DNA from: Bacteroides sp.
Lineage (GTDB): Bacteria; Bacteroidota; Bacteroidia; Bacteroidales; Bacteroidaceae
Assembly (NCBI GenBank): GCA_030151885.1
Contig: JASLCG010000006.1
Location: forward strand, 1-53,962
Length of the DNA: 53,962 nt
Reading direction: 5' to 3'
How positions within the stretch are numbered: position 1 is the stretch's first letter; every line of letters begins with the position of its first letter. Under the pieces are notes generated by a model, which saw only the letters and a program-made list of their open reading frames with translations, did no database searches and was not told where the DNA came from. Shown piece by piece: positions 41,299-49,986 of the stretch. The position numbers and the translations under genes were made by a program.

Positions 41299-43451
41299 TT
41301 TAAATTGATTTTAAGTGGAATTAAAATTGATAATTGAATGTTTCTACCTGGCTCTGGTATCTCTACCTTTCGATAGAAACTTAAATGATTAAAATATTTT
41401 TTGTTTAATATATTCTTTGCAGATAAGGATAACTCTATATAATTCCCTCTGATGGGTAGGGAGTAACTTATACCCATATTGAGTAAGTTTGCTCCAGCAG
41501 TTTGCTGTTCGTTTTTAGCAATATTGGTTTGTCTTGCTATAGAGTATAATTCTGCATAAACACTCCATCTTTTAGGACTATACCTAATAATATTTCTCAT
41601 TGTGGCAGGTGGAGTAAAGCTTAGAGGGGTATGCTCATTGTTATTTTGAGTATAGATGTATTCTCCCATAAAGCTGTAATTGAGATCATTAAGAATATCT
41701 ACATCAAAAGATAGTTCTGCCCCCATTAAAGTAACCTTAGCTCCGGTGAACTGATATATCTGACCAGCGTGAGGTAGGATAGACCAATTTCCTGTTGGTT
41801 TAAGGTAGATGTAATTACTAAACCAACTGATGTATGGAGCAAGTGTAAATCTAACCCTATCTCCTTCAAAATGATAATCGGCATCTAACTGCCACCCTCT
41901 TTCTGAGTTTAGATTAGGATCCCCCAACTCGTGTCTAAAAGTGCCATGATGTACTCCATTTGATGCTAGTTCATTGGCACCGGGTAGTCTAAAGCTTTTG
42001 CCCAGATTACCTTTTAAGGTGTGTTTACCTTTACTCCATACAATACCTACTGATGTAGAAACATCAGAAAAACTCTTCTTAACCGGGTAGCTTCTCCATT
42101 GATAAAAGGCTACATCTTCTGCATTATACCCCATTTGAAGCAGATAATCTTCCAAATAGATATCTTGATAGCCTTTAATATCTACTTGCCCTTGGTCGTA
42201 CCTTATGCCACCTGTCATTTTTAAATTGGGTAGAATATTCCAGTCGGCAAGTAAGTAGGTTCCCCATATATTTCTATTGTACTGAGGTAGCAAAAAACCA
42301 TATCCACCAATATTATTCTGTTGTATCTGTCCATCAATTCCCCATTTTAAACTCCATTTTTCAAGCTCGGTAGTGGCTACCTGAAAAGAGGAGCTATAAG
42401 TATTGAGATTAAAATCTAACTCTTTGTTCGGATTAATTACTGGTGGCTTTTGACTGCCATAATGTGTATGGAAAAGACTAAACTCTTTTCTTCTGTTATT
42501 TTGATAGCCTAAATTTAAGCTCAGCTTAACCCATGGAAGCCTATAGCTTTGCATGGTTGTAGCTTTGATATGATTTACAGAGCTATAAGGCAACTCAATG
42601 TTTCTGCTTTTGCCATCGTCTTTTACCCTAGAAGCATCTGGTACGCCATGTGCTCCAGGGAAAAAACCTACCTTCTGATATACGTTACTTATTGCTATAC
42701 TAGCCTCATAATTCTGATAAGAGTAATGGGTATAGAAGCTTCCGTCTCGTTCGTAGCCAGCTGTGTTTTTAACACGTCGGTTATAAATGGGAATTTTTTG
42801 TGTTAGATAGGTAATTGAATCAGTAGGGACACGATAGTCTCCAAACTGTAGTTCTGTATATCTAACTTGAGTAAACCACCTGTTTTTCTTTATCCCTAAC
42901 TGTATAGAACCACCAACAGTTTGGTTAATACTTTTGCCTATAAGTTGTATTTCTCCAAATAGGCTGTTTTTTGCTGGTGGAGTAGGTGGAGCTATCTCTA
43001 TAACGCCTCCAATAGCATCACTGCCATACTGTAGCGCTTGAGGCCCTTTGTAAACAAGTATTTTACTCATATTAAAAGCATCTATCTCTAACCCATGGTC
43101 CGATCCCCATTGTTGCCCTTCTTGTTTAATACCTTGTTCTGAAACTACTATTCTGTTAAAGCCCATTCCACGGACCATAGGTTTAGAAAAACCTGCACCT
43201 ACATCCATAGAACGCACTCCTGGTACATACTCTAGTGTCTGCATTAAATTACCCGTAAAGTACTGCTTGAGGAACTTTTTGTTGGCAACGTCAACAGATG
43301 TAGTCAGGTTCTTTCTAAGTTTTTGCTCTATAGATTCAGCACTGATTACGATATTGTCTAACTCAACGAATAGAAGTGAATCTATTTGCTGTGCCAGTAG
43401 GGGTAATTCAAACAGACATAAGAGTGCTACCATCCATTTTCTGATGTGCAT
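41295..43451 (-). CDS. TonB-dependent receptor, probable zinc (ZnuD-like)
   Basis: This 718-residue outer-membrane receptor has a signal peptide (about 1-20, ending LLAQ), a plug with NIVISAESIEQKLRKNLTTS and VRGMGFNRIVVSEQGIKQEGQQWGSDHGLEIDAFN (the WGSDHG motif is typical of ZnuD-like receptors), then a barrel ending in IQLSILIPLKINLK. It is smaller than SusC-type receptors and lacks the carboxypeptidase-like N-domain. It sits in an operon with a His-rich lipoprotein downstream and a His/Cys small protein upstream, and a Fur-family regulator diverges. Zinc is the most likely substrate; iron or another metal cannot be excluded. Confidence 0.85.
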   Translation of the reverse strand: MHIRKWMVALLCLFELPLLAQQIDSLLFVELDNIVISAESIEQKLRKNLTTSVDVANKKFLKQYFTGNLMQTLEYVPGVRSMDVGAGFSKPMVRGMGFNRIVVSEQGIKQEGQQWGSDHGLEIDAFNMSKILVYKGPQALQYGSDAIGGVIEIAPPTPPAKNSLFGEIQLIGKSINQTVGGSIQLGIKKNRWFTQVRYTELQFGDYRVPTDSITYLTQKIPIYNRRVKNTAGYERDGSFYTHYSYQNYEASIAISNVYQKVGFFPGAHGVPDASRVKDDGKSRNIELPYSSVNHIKATTMQSYRLPWVKLSLNLGYQNNRRKEFSLFHTHYGSQKPPVINPNKELDFNLNTYSSSFQVATTELEKWSLKWGIDGQIQQNNIGGYGFLLPQYNRNIWGTYLLADWNILPNLKMTGGIRYDQGQVDIKGYQDIYLEDYLLQMGYNAEDVAFYQWRSYPVKKSFSDVSTSVGIVWSKGKHTLKGNLGKSFRLPGANELASNGVHHGTFRHELGDPNLNSERGWQLDADYHFEGDRVRFTLAPYISWFSNYIYLKPTGNWSILPHAGQIYQFTGAKVTLMGAELSFDVDILNDLNYSFMGEYIYTQNNNEHTPLSFTPPATMRNIIRYSPKRWSVYAELYSIARQTNIAKNEQQTAGANLLNMGISYSLPIRGNYIELSLSAKNILNKKYFNHLSFYRKVEIPEPGRNIQLSILIPLKINLK

Positions 43452-43526
43452 CTTTTTTATTTGAATTGTAAAAACGTGTGTAATGTATTGCTCGGAAGTA
43501 ATGTGAGCAATATTTAAATATATGAG

Positions 43527-43862
43527 TTATCCAATAGTTGGAGGTGCACGAAGTTGGAAAAGTTCTAGTGCACTTGCCTCTTTAAGGCGTAGGGTAATAT
43601 AAATGTGTTCTACATTATATTCAATAGGACAATATGCTAAAGCTATTGTTGTAGCTTCGGTAAAAGAGTAATAATTAAAGTGACAGATGGGGCAGGTTCC
43701 GCAATCGTGGTCATGACTTTCTGCCTCATTGTGTTGATGGTCTTTATAAAGTTTGTGATACTCTTCGACCAAAATATGCGTTGTCTTTACTACAAAAGGC
43801 ATAGCAAGCATACTTATAAGAAAGTATACCAATGCACTTTTATAAATTCGACTTTGATTCAT
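43527..43862 (-). CDS. Small His/Cys-rich membrane protein
   Basis: This 111-residue protein has one hydrophobic N-terminal segment (about 11-27, ALVYFLISMLAMPFVVK) and then a cluster HQHNEAESHDHDCGTCPICH (42-61) with many histidines and a CxxC pair. The C-terminus ends LFQLRAPPTIG, the RAPP ending seen in Bacteroidetes small proteins near metal transport genes. It is the first gene of the zinc operon, next to the palindrome. A metal-binding or sensing role at the membrane is inferred from composition. It is too small for other clues. Confidence 0.7.
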   Translation of the reverse strand: MNQSRIYKSALVYFLISMLAMPFVVKTTHILVEEYHKLYKDHQHNEAESHDHDCGTCPICHFNYYSFTEATTIALAYCPIEYNVEHIYITLRLKEASALELFQLRAPPTIG

Positions 43863-43886
43863 ATTCTAGCTATTGTTTATCGTATT

Positions 43887-43894
43887 CAAATATA
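43887..43894 (-). promoter_or_regulatory. Promoter -7 element of the zinc operon
   Basis: On the minus strand TATATTTG matches TAnnTTTG. The Zur-like palindrome lies 16 nt upstream, over the -33 area (TTG at 43913-43915). Confidence 0.5.
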
Positions 43895-43909
43895 GATAAT
43901 TTTGAGTTA

Positions 43910-43926
43910 ATGCAACATTGTTGCAT
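43910..43926. promoter_or_regulatory. Putative Zur box
   Basis: ATGCAACATTGTTGCAT is a perfect palindrome (8-1-8) of the TGCAA-type seen for Zur sites. It overlaps the -33 region of the zinc operon and lies 72 nt upstream of the divergent Fur-family gene, so it could control both. Confidence 0.65.
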
Positions 43927-43997
43927 CTATTAAATAATCATAATTTGTATTTTTAAACATATAGCTCTACTTTTACGGTTACTTAATAATTACACAA

Positions 43998-44405
43998 ATG
44001 ACATCGGAAGATATTCTTAAAACGTATGGTTTGAAGAAAACTGCTCAACGTATCAGATTTATAGATATATTGCTACAGCATGGTGTGGCATTAACAGAGC
44101 AAGAAATGATGGAAGAGATGGGTGAGCTATACGATAGAGTAACTTTTTATCGTACAATTAATAGGCTAATCGAGTGTGGTATAATTCACCGAATAACAAT
44201 TGATAATCTTACCTCTAAATATGCCTTAAATATGTTCCACAAGTCCGACTCAATGCATCATCATGCCCATTTTTTTTGTAAAAAATGTCAAGAGGTAATT
44301 TGTATTGATAATACATCAGAAGTAAACTACAAGGTCCCTAAAGGTTATGAAGATGAAGAGTGCGAAATCTTGATAAAGGGGATATGTGCTGTTTGTAAAA
44401 AATAG
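43998..44405 (+). CDS. Fur-family regulator, probable Zur
   Basis: This 135-residue protein is a Fur-superfamily repressor: an N-terminal winged helix (GLKKTAQRIRFIDILLQHG and DRVTFYRTINRL) and a C-terminal dimerisation domain with HHHAHFFC (87-94) and two CxxC pairs, Cys94-Cys97 and Cys130-Cys133, that bind structural zinc. The divergent operon encodes a zinc-type receptor and His-rich proteins, and the palindrome is adjacent, so Zur is likelier than Fur or PerR. Autoregulation is possible. The assignment is contextual: Fur subfamilies cannot be separated from these residues alone. Confidence 0.85.
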   Translation: MTSEDILKTYGLKKTAQRIRFIDILLQHGVALTEQEMMEEMGELYDRVTFYRTINRLIECGIIHRITIDNLTSKYALNMFHKSDSMHHHAHFFCKKCQEVICIDNTSEVNYKVPKGYEDEECEILIKGICAVCKK

Positions 44406-44851
44406 ATTAATTAAGAGAGTCTTTTATATAAAAAAGTTAGGCTTAACGTGTATCACTACAAGTTAAGCCTTAATGTTTAAGTTTAAAAGTTATTATATTT
44501 TATATATGTAATATGCCTGTATTATAAGAGTCGATTTTTATAACTATATTCTTATAATATGAGTCATATCAAGAATCACTTTGTATTTGAATAACTATTT
44601 TATCCTATAAAAGGTTCAATCTTATAGCTAATATCTTCCTTTTGTTATCTTTATATAGCGTAATAGCTTTAAAAATAGTTAGCTATAATTATTTAATATA
44701 TAGTGTGTTAAATAGTTTTTTTTGTTTATGTAAAAGTCTTATCTGTTTTAACTTACATTAATTACAAAACTGCATATTATATATTTATATAGTAAACATC
44801 TTAAGTAGCAAGGTGTTATTATTAATATACAAAGGACCAATAAAATAGACT
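44406..44851. other. 446-nt AT-rich interval
   Basis: A weak bidirectional hairpin, TTAGGCTTAAC (44438-44448) pairing with GTTAAGCCTTAA (44462-44473), follows the Fur-family gene. The rest is very AT-rich with no reading frame, tRNA or other recognisable structure. Confidence 0.5.
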
Positions 44852-45763
44852 ATGAAAAGATTGATAATTACGGGAGGAACAGGCTATATAGGTTCTTCAT
44901 TAATAAACTTACTTAAGAAAAAGTATGAAATAATTGTTCTAACAAGACAACCCAATAAATATAAGAGTGACAAGAATCTAGAGTTTAAAAAGTGGGATGG
45001 AGAAAGTTTAATAACTCACTTACTTAATGATGCTTATGGTGTTATAAACTTAATAGGAGAGAATATTGGGAAAGGGATATGGACAGCAAAGCAGAAAGTG
45101 AAAATTATAGATAGTAGGTTTCATGCTGCATTTATTATTAAAAAAAGTATTGAAAACTGTACTAGTAAGCCCAAAGTGTGGATTCAAGCTTCTGCAACAG
45201 GTATATATGGTCCTTGGAATGGGCATGATACACTCTATGAAGATGCTCCTAATTCAGACCAGTCGTTTCTTGCAGATGTGTGTGAAGAGTGGGAAAGGCC
45301 TATAAAGTCTTTAACAACTACAGATGTACGTAAAATAATAATTAGGACTGGTGTAGTTTTATCTAAAGAGTCGGAGTTTATGAAAAAATTCCTCATGTCG
45401 TTCTCCTTTGGGGTAGCTACAATAGTGGGGTCGGGAGAGAATTATGTACCCTGGATACATTTAGAAGATGAGGTTAATGCCATCCGTTTTTTATTGGAGA
45501 ATGAATCATGTGCAGGAGTTTTTAACTTGTCGGCACCCAATGGAGTAACAACAGCAAGACTTGTTGATGAAATAAAAGAGCATAAAAAGAGCTTCTTGAC
45601 AATTAAAGTGCCTAAAGGCATTCTTGATATGGTATTTGGCAGAGAAATGGTTGCAGAACTTGTTCTGGCAAATCAAAAAGTGTATCCACAACGTTTATTA
45701 AAAGAAGGTTTTAAGTTTAAATACTTAACAATTCAGCAGGCTATGCAGGAGATGTTGGGCTAA
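44852..45763 (+). CDS. TIGR01777-family SDR (NAD-dependent epimerase-like)
   Basis: This 303-residue protein has the Rossmann motif ITGGTGYIGSSL (6-17) and the TIGR01777/YfcH pattern: GVINLIGENIGKGIWTAKQK, QASATGIYG, PWIHLEDEVNAIRFLLE, and a C-terminal DUF1731-like part VYPQRLLKEGFKF. Related proteins have unclear substrate. It is preceded by a 446-nt interval with no clear promoter and followed by a 21-bp terminator shared with the Ca2+ ATPase. The Y-x3-K of normal SDRs is not in the usual form, which is common in this subfamily. Its physiological role is unknown. Confidence 0.85.
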   Translation: MKRLIITGGTGYIGSSLINLLKKKYEIIVLTRQPNKYKSDKNLEFKKWDGESLITHLLNDAYGVINLIGENIGKGIWTAKQKVKIIDSRFHAAFIIKKSIENCTSKPKVWIQASATGIYGPWNGHDTLYEDAPNSDQSFLADVCEEWERPIKSLTTTDVRKIIIRTGVVLSKESEFMKKFLMSFSFGVATIVGSGENYVPWIHLEDEVNAIRFLLENESCAGVFNLSAPNGVTTARLVDEIKEHKKSFLTIKVPKGILDMVFGREMVAELVLANQKVYPQRLLKEGFKFKYLTIQQAMQEMLG

Positions 45764-45782
45764 AGTTATATCAGATATATCA

Positions 45783-45828
45783 TATAGAAGAAGGCTAAAT
45801 ACAAATATGTATTTAGCCTTCTTCTATA
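45783..45828. terminator. Bidirectional terminator with a 21-bp stem
   Basis: The 21-nt arms 45783-45803 and 45808-45828 are perfectly complementary around an AATA loop. It separates the convergent SDR gene and the Ca2+ ATPase gene and has T-rich exits on both strands. Confidence 0.9.
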
Positions 45829-45837
45829 TAAGTGAGT

Positions 45838-48390
45838 TTATTGCTTTCGTTTATTGAGTAAGAGATACCATAATTCTCTAAAAATTACAACGGGTGATGT
45901 TGCTAGTAGAATATAAATCCAAGTCTTTAGGGACAAAGGATGTGTTTGAAAAACTTCTCCTCCATATTGTACAATTAGTATGGTTAGCACCAATATAGAT
46001 ATGGATACCCATGTGAATTTAGGGTTTTTACCTAAATCTGTAAAAATGGATTTATATTTACCAATTACACGTGCATTAAATAGATTCCACCAATTAATCA
46101 TCATATATGCAGCAAAGAAAATGGTTAAATTTATTTCGGCTAAAATAGCTACTTTATGCGCCATACCCCATAGAACAAGGGTACTGATTGCCCAAATGAG
46201 TCCACCAAAACCAAAAATAGCTTTGGCCAAGGACTTGTTGATAATGAATTCAGCATGGTTTCTAGGTTTATCTTTTAGTACGCCAGAATCTGCTGGTTCC
46301 GATGCTAATGCTACAGCAGCTAGCGCATCCATAACAAGGTTTATCCATAAAAACTGAGTTACTGTAAATGGCATCTCAACCCCAACTATTGGGCCAAACA
46401 CAGCAATCATACAGGCAGACACATTGATTGAGAGTTGAAGGTATAAGAAGTTTTGAATATTTTTATAAAGAGAACGTCCCCATTTAACTCCAGTAACTAT
46501 AGAAGGGAATGCATCGTCTAGTAGAATAATATCGGCAGCTTCCTTCGCTACAGATGTGCCAGAACCCATAGCAATACCAACATCGGCATGGTTTAACGAT
46601 GGCGAGTCGTTCACACCATCTCCAGTCATAGCACATACGTATCCTTTGTTCTGTGTCCATTTTAAAATGGTTAGTTTATCAGCAGGAGTACATCTAGCAA
46701 TAACATTTGGAAGTTCTCTTTCGCTGATAGGCTGTTTAATAGCCTCTATAAAGTCTTTTGCTTCGATAGCCCATAGGTTTTTTAATCCAGCCTGTCTTGC
46801 TATTTCTGTGGCAGTTTTAATATTGTCACCTGTCATCATTATAACATCGATACCGGCTACACAGCATTTATTAATTGCTTCTGGAACATCGCTTCGGATT
46901 GGGTCTTCAATAAACCAAGTTCCAATATAAGAGCTTTCTAACTCATTGTTGTTTTGTAAAATGCTTTTAAGCTCTTCGCTTGATGTCGTGTTTACATGCA
47001 ATATTGCTGCTGTAATAGCTCTTCTTCCTCTAGCTTGTTGTTCTGCAACAATGCTTAGGTACTCTTTTTTACCAATAATATTAGCGATAACCTCAGGAGC
47101 TCCTTTAATAAATAGGCTTTGATTACCCTCTGCATCTTCTACAGCAGTTGCCATGTATTTGGTAGCGCTCGAAAAAGGTATGGTAAATAGTGTTTTATAT
47201 GAAGCTCTGATTTGCTCCGTTTGCGCTTTTCCAATTGATTTTAGTATGGCACCTTCTGTAGGGTTTCCAATTGTATCTCCTTCTTTTCCGAAATTGGTAC
47301 TTGAATTAAGTGCTCCAATTAAGTCTAAAATATCGGCATTATCGGGATGTACATCTTTATCTACAACAGTCATACTATTTTGAGTTAATGTACCTGTTTT
47401 ATCAGTAAAGATGATGTTAATAGCACCTATTGTTTCACAAGCATTCATCTTTTTGATGAGGTTGTTTTCTTTGGCCATTGTCTTCATGGAGAAAGCTAGT
47501 GCCAAAGTAACAGACAGTGGTAACCCTTCTGGCACTGCTACAATAATAATAACTACCGCAGCCATAAGGAATCGAATCTCTGTAAGTAGAAGAGCTTCCC
47601 AATCTAGGATGCCATTAAATCCTATCCAATGTTGGATATTTAAAATTATAAACATAAGCGCAGCAATACCAAAAGCTACTTTACTTATTTTATCGGCAAG
47701 ACTGATGAGTTGTTTTTCTAAGGGTGTTTTTAGCTCTGTTTTCTCCGTAGCTAAGCGTGTTGTTTTACCAATTTCTGTTTGGTCGCCCACGTGTATAACT
47801 TTGCCTTCACCCATGCCATGTTCAATAGTTGTTCCTCTTAGAAGGGTGTTGGGTGCAAAACCAGATCCTGCGAATGATTCGGCGATTGGGTATTTCGATA
47901 CGGCTACAGACTCTCCTGTCATAGAAGCTTCTGATACCTTCATATCAGTAGCTTGATATAGTTTGATATCGGCAGGAATTTCATCTCCAGCATTTAAAAT
48001 TACTACATCGCCCACAACAAGCATGTCTTTTGTAATTTCCTGTACGATACCTGATCTTCTTACCTTAACAAATTCATAATCTTTATCAGATTTAAGTTCG
48101 TCAAATTTCCTTTTAGCACTATACTCTTGCCAAAATCCAACTCCAGTAGCTAGTAGTATGGCTATAATTATACCAATGGATTCTGCATATTCGTTATGCA
48201 TTACCCCAAATACAAGTGATATAGCTGTTGCTACTAATAATATAATGATTATTGGATCTTTAAATTTCTCAAAATATAGTTTCCACCATGGAGTTTGTGA
48301 AGGTGGAGTTAGTAGATTTGGACCATATTTTTCTCTGCTTAGGTTAATCTCTTTATCAGTTAATCCTTTTGCATCTATGTTTTGTATCAT
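45838..48390 (-). CDS. Calcium-translocating P-type ATPase (P2B/PMCA-like)
   Basis: This 850-residue inner-membrane pump exports Ca2+ at the cost of ATP. The actuator TGES lies at 158-161, PEGLP (the P2 ion site) at 287-291, the phosphorylation site DKTGT at Asp330, and the hinge TGDGVNDSPSL near 606-616, with TGDNIKTATEIA. Around ten transmembrane segments are visible in the usual 2+2+6 order. Length fits a bacterial PMCA-type (about 850-900) without the long regulatory tails of the eukaryotic enzymes. It is monocistronic, ends at the 21-bp terminator, and no promoter motif was found. Confidence 0.95.
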   Translation of the reverse strand: MIQNIDAKGLTDKEINLSREKYGPNLLTPPSQTPWWKLYFEKFKDPIIIILLVATAISLVFGVMHNEYAESIGIIIAILLATGVGFWQEYSAKRKFDELKSDKDYEFVKVRRSGIVQEITKDMLVVGDVVILNAGDEIPADIKLYQATDMKVSEASMTGESVAVSKYPIAESFAGSGFAPNTLLRGTTIEHGMGEGKVIHVGDQTEIGKTTRLATEKTELKTPLEKQLISLADKISKVAFGIAALMFIILNIQHWIGFNGILDWEALLLTEIRFLMAAVVIIIVAVPEGLPLSVTLALAFSMKTMAKENNLIKKMNACETIGAINIIFTDKTGTLTQNSMTVVDKDVHPDNADILDLIGALNSSTNFGKEGDTIGNPTEGAILKSIGKAQTEQIRASYKTLFTIPFSSATKYMATAVEDAEGNQSLFIKGAPEVIANIIGKKEYLSIVAEQQARGRRAITAAILHVNTTSSEELKSILQNNNELESSYIGTWFIEDPIRSDVPEAINKCCVAGIDVIMMTGDNIKTATEIARQAGLKNLWAIEAKDFIEAIKQPISERELPNVIARCTPADKLTILKWTQNKGYVCAMTGDGVNDSPSLNHADVGIAMGSGTSVAKEAADIILLDDAFPSIVTGVKWGRSLYKNIQNFLYLQLSINVSACMIAVFGPIVGVEMPFTVTQFLWINLVMDALAAVALASEPADSGVLKDKPRNHAEFIINKSLAKAIFGFGGLIWAISTLVLWGMAHKVAILAEINLTIFFAAYMMINWWNLFNARVIGKYKSIFTDLGKNPKFTWVSISILVLTILIVQYGGEVFQTHPLSLKTWIYILLATSPVVIFRELWYLLLNKRKQ

Positions 48391-48484
48391 TTACTAAATC
48401 AAGTTTTTGTTTTCGCTTTATTTAATACGAAAATACTTATTTATACTGAAACTAAATATAGATGTAATCAAAACTTAACAAAAA

Positions 48485-48518
48485 AATAACGGCTGTAGAA
48501 AAGTGTACAGCCGTTATT
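48485..48518. terminator. Intrinsic terminator after peptidase E
   Basis: AATAACGGCTGTA (48485-48497) pairs with TACAGCCGTTATT (48506-48518). It is about 20 nt beyond the pepE stop and separates it from the Ca2+ ATPase promoter region. Confidence 0.8.
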
Positions 48519-48537
48519 ATTATCATTATAAGATTTT

Positions 48538-49245
48538 TTATTTCAATAAGAACTTAAAGTCATCGCTATCTGATAGCTCTATTGTTTCTTGATTATGTTT
48601 GAAAATTCTAGCTTTTCTAGGTCCAATTAGTTGAATGTTACTCTCTTCGATAAGTAACATTGTGCCCTCCCTTAAACCTACAACATAGTCGTTAGGATTT
48701 TGTGTAATGTACTCTACAATTCTAACCTCTCTAGTTTCTCCTCCATGGTTTGCAGGATTATCGTCTAAGTAGTGAGGGTTGATTTGGAATGGTACTAGGT
48801 TTAGAGTTTCAAAACCTTTTGGGTCAACAATTGGCATATCGTTAGTGGTGCGTAGAGTAGGGCAAGCTACGTTTGAGCCTGCACTCCAGCCCATATAAGG
48901 AGTTCCTGATAATACTTTTTCTCTTATAGCATCGAGCAAGTTATTGTCTCTCATTGTACGGACAAGTTTCCATGTATTACCTCCACCTACAGCAATGGCT
49001 TTTGCCTCTTTTACGGCTTTTACAGGATCGTTAAAGTGATGAATTCCTTTGACCTGATGTCCAGTCTCTTTTAGTGCTTTATTTACTTTTTGCTCGTATT
49101 CGTCGTACGAGAAAGTTACGGCAGCATAAGGTATAAATAAAACCTCAACAGGTTCTTTTCCTAAGAATTTTGCTATATTTTGTTTTGGATGGCTCAGGTA
49201 TGATTCACCTGGGTTGGTTGAGTTACTTATTAAAAGTAGTTTCAT
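48538..49245 (-). CDS. pepE: Peptidase E (alpha-aspartyl dipeptidase, S51)
   Basis: This 235-residue cytoplasmic serine peptidase cleaves Asp-X dipeptides. The nucleophile elbow GWSAGSN (near 118-124) and the segment AVGGGNTWKLVRTMRD are hallmarks, with QINPHYLDDNP providing the catalytic His. The N-terminal LLISNSTNPGESYLSHPK is the usual start. The length is as expected. It is a single gene, read leftwards, with divergent 49346 on the other side. The role is peptide catabolism and amino acid recovery. Confidence 0.93.
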   Translation of the reverse strand: MKLLLISNSTNPGESYLSHPKQNIAKFLGKEPVEVLFIPYAAVTFSYDEYEQKVNKALKETGHQVKGIHHFNDPVKAVKEAKAIAVGGGNTWKLVRTMRDNNLLDAIREKVLSGTPYMGWSAGSNVACPTLRTTNDMPIVDPKGFETLNLVPFQINPHYLDDNPANHGGETREVRIVEYITQNPNDYVVGLREGTMLLIEESNIQLIGPRKARIFKHNQETIELSDSDDFKFLLK

Positions 49246-49302
49246 ATTTTAGTTATTTAATTTATTCTATCTTACAATATACTAAAAAGAACAGGTTTCC
49301 AT

Positions 49303-49310
49303 TACTTTTG
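49303..49310 (+). promoter_or_regulatory. Promoter -7 element of the small gene at 49346
   Basis: TACTTTTG matches TAnnTTTG, 35 nt upstream of the start codon. No clear -33 box is seen. Confidence 0.4.
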
Positions 49311-49345
49311 TTGCGATGAATAGGTCATAACTTAATGAAAAAACA

Positions 49346-49804
49346 ATGTCGGGAGTTAATAGTTATCAGAAGTATAAAGAAATAGTGGCGTTGCCTTATT
49401 TTGAAAAGATGTATGTTAAGTGTCAAGAAATAATCTTGAAACAGGGGTTAGGCTCTTTTATGAATGATTCAAAATGGATGCGTCTTTACGATTTTATGAA
49501 TCGTTGGGATGAGCCTCCTGCGTTTGATTATGAGTTGTTGACTCAAGAAGAACCTTTGGACATACTAAAAAAAATACCCACCTATTTCTCTTTTTGGGAT
49601 TACGTAACTCTCGATGAAGATTTTATTCCTTTTTATGCCGTTAGAAAGTTAGTAATATATGGTAAACGTGAGGTGTATCAAGGGAGGTTGATTAATCCTC
49701 TTATTGTTAACCTATCAGCAGAGATAAGGGCTTTTCTTACTTTGCATAAATATCCCTTTATAGAGGAAGAAGAAGGCATTTTTCTACTTACTGCTTATAG
49801 ATAA
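49346..49804 (+). CDS. Small cytoplasmic protein of unknown function
   Basis: This 152-residue protein has no signal peptide or transmembrane segment. Visible features are a helical N-terminal half with DSKWMRLYDFMNRWDEPPAFDYEL and a strand-rich C-terminal half (PFYAVRKLVIYGKREVYQGRLINPLIVNLSAE). It may resemble DUF6678-type small proteins, but I am not sure of this recall. It has a -7 promoter element upstream and shares no operon; pepE diverges. I see no motif that gives a function. Confidence 0.6.
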   Translation: MSGVNSYQKYKEIVALPYFEKMYVKCQEIILKQGLGSFMNDSKWMRLYDFMNRWDEPPAFDYELLTQEEPLDILKKIPTYFSFWDYVTLDEDFIPFYAVRKLVIYGKREVYQGRLINPLIVNLSAEIRAFLTLHKYPFIEEEEGIFLLTAYR

Positions 49805-49845
49805 TTTTTTACAAAGTAACATTTGGATAGATGAAAATATTTTCG

Positions 49846-49885
49846 GTATAAAAAGAATAACATATCAACTCTTTTTATACATTTG
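49846..49885 (+). promoter_or_regulatory. Promoter and overlapping inverted repeat before the MliC-like gene
   Basis: TACATTTG (49878-49885) matches the -7 element. GTATAAAAAGA (49846-49856) and TCTTTTTATAC (49870-49880) form a perfect 11-bp inverted repeat with a 13-nt loop whose right arm enters the -7 box. It may be an operator. A terminator for the preceding gene is less likely, since it lacks a T run after the stem. Confidence 0.5.
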
Positions 49886-49986
49886 CGCGCTATTTAACTA
49901 TTGGGTTAAACAAAATAGCTAAAACCAATATATTAAAGGCAATATAATTAAGGAGTTACATTGAATAACAACTAAAAAAGAAGAAA

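Noticed and set aside
44436..44474. Hairpin after the Fur-family gene as a strong terminator
   Set aside because: The stem is convincing but there is no T run; kept only as a weak hairpin in the interval description.
45980..48397. Long plus-strand reading frames opposite the Ca2+ ATPase
   Set aside because: The ATPase has all P-type motifs on the minus strand; the opposite frames show no family features.
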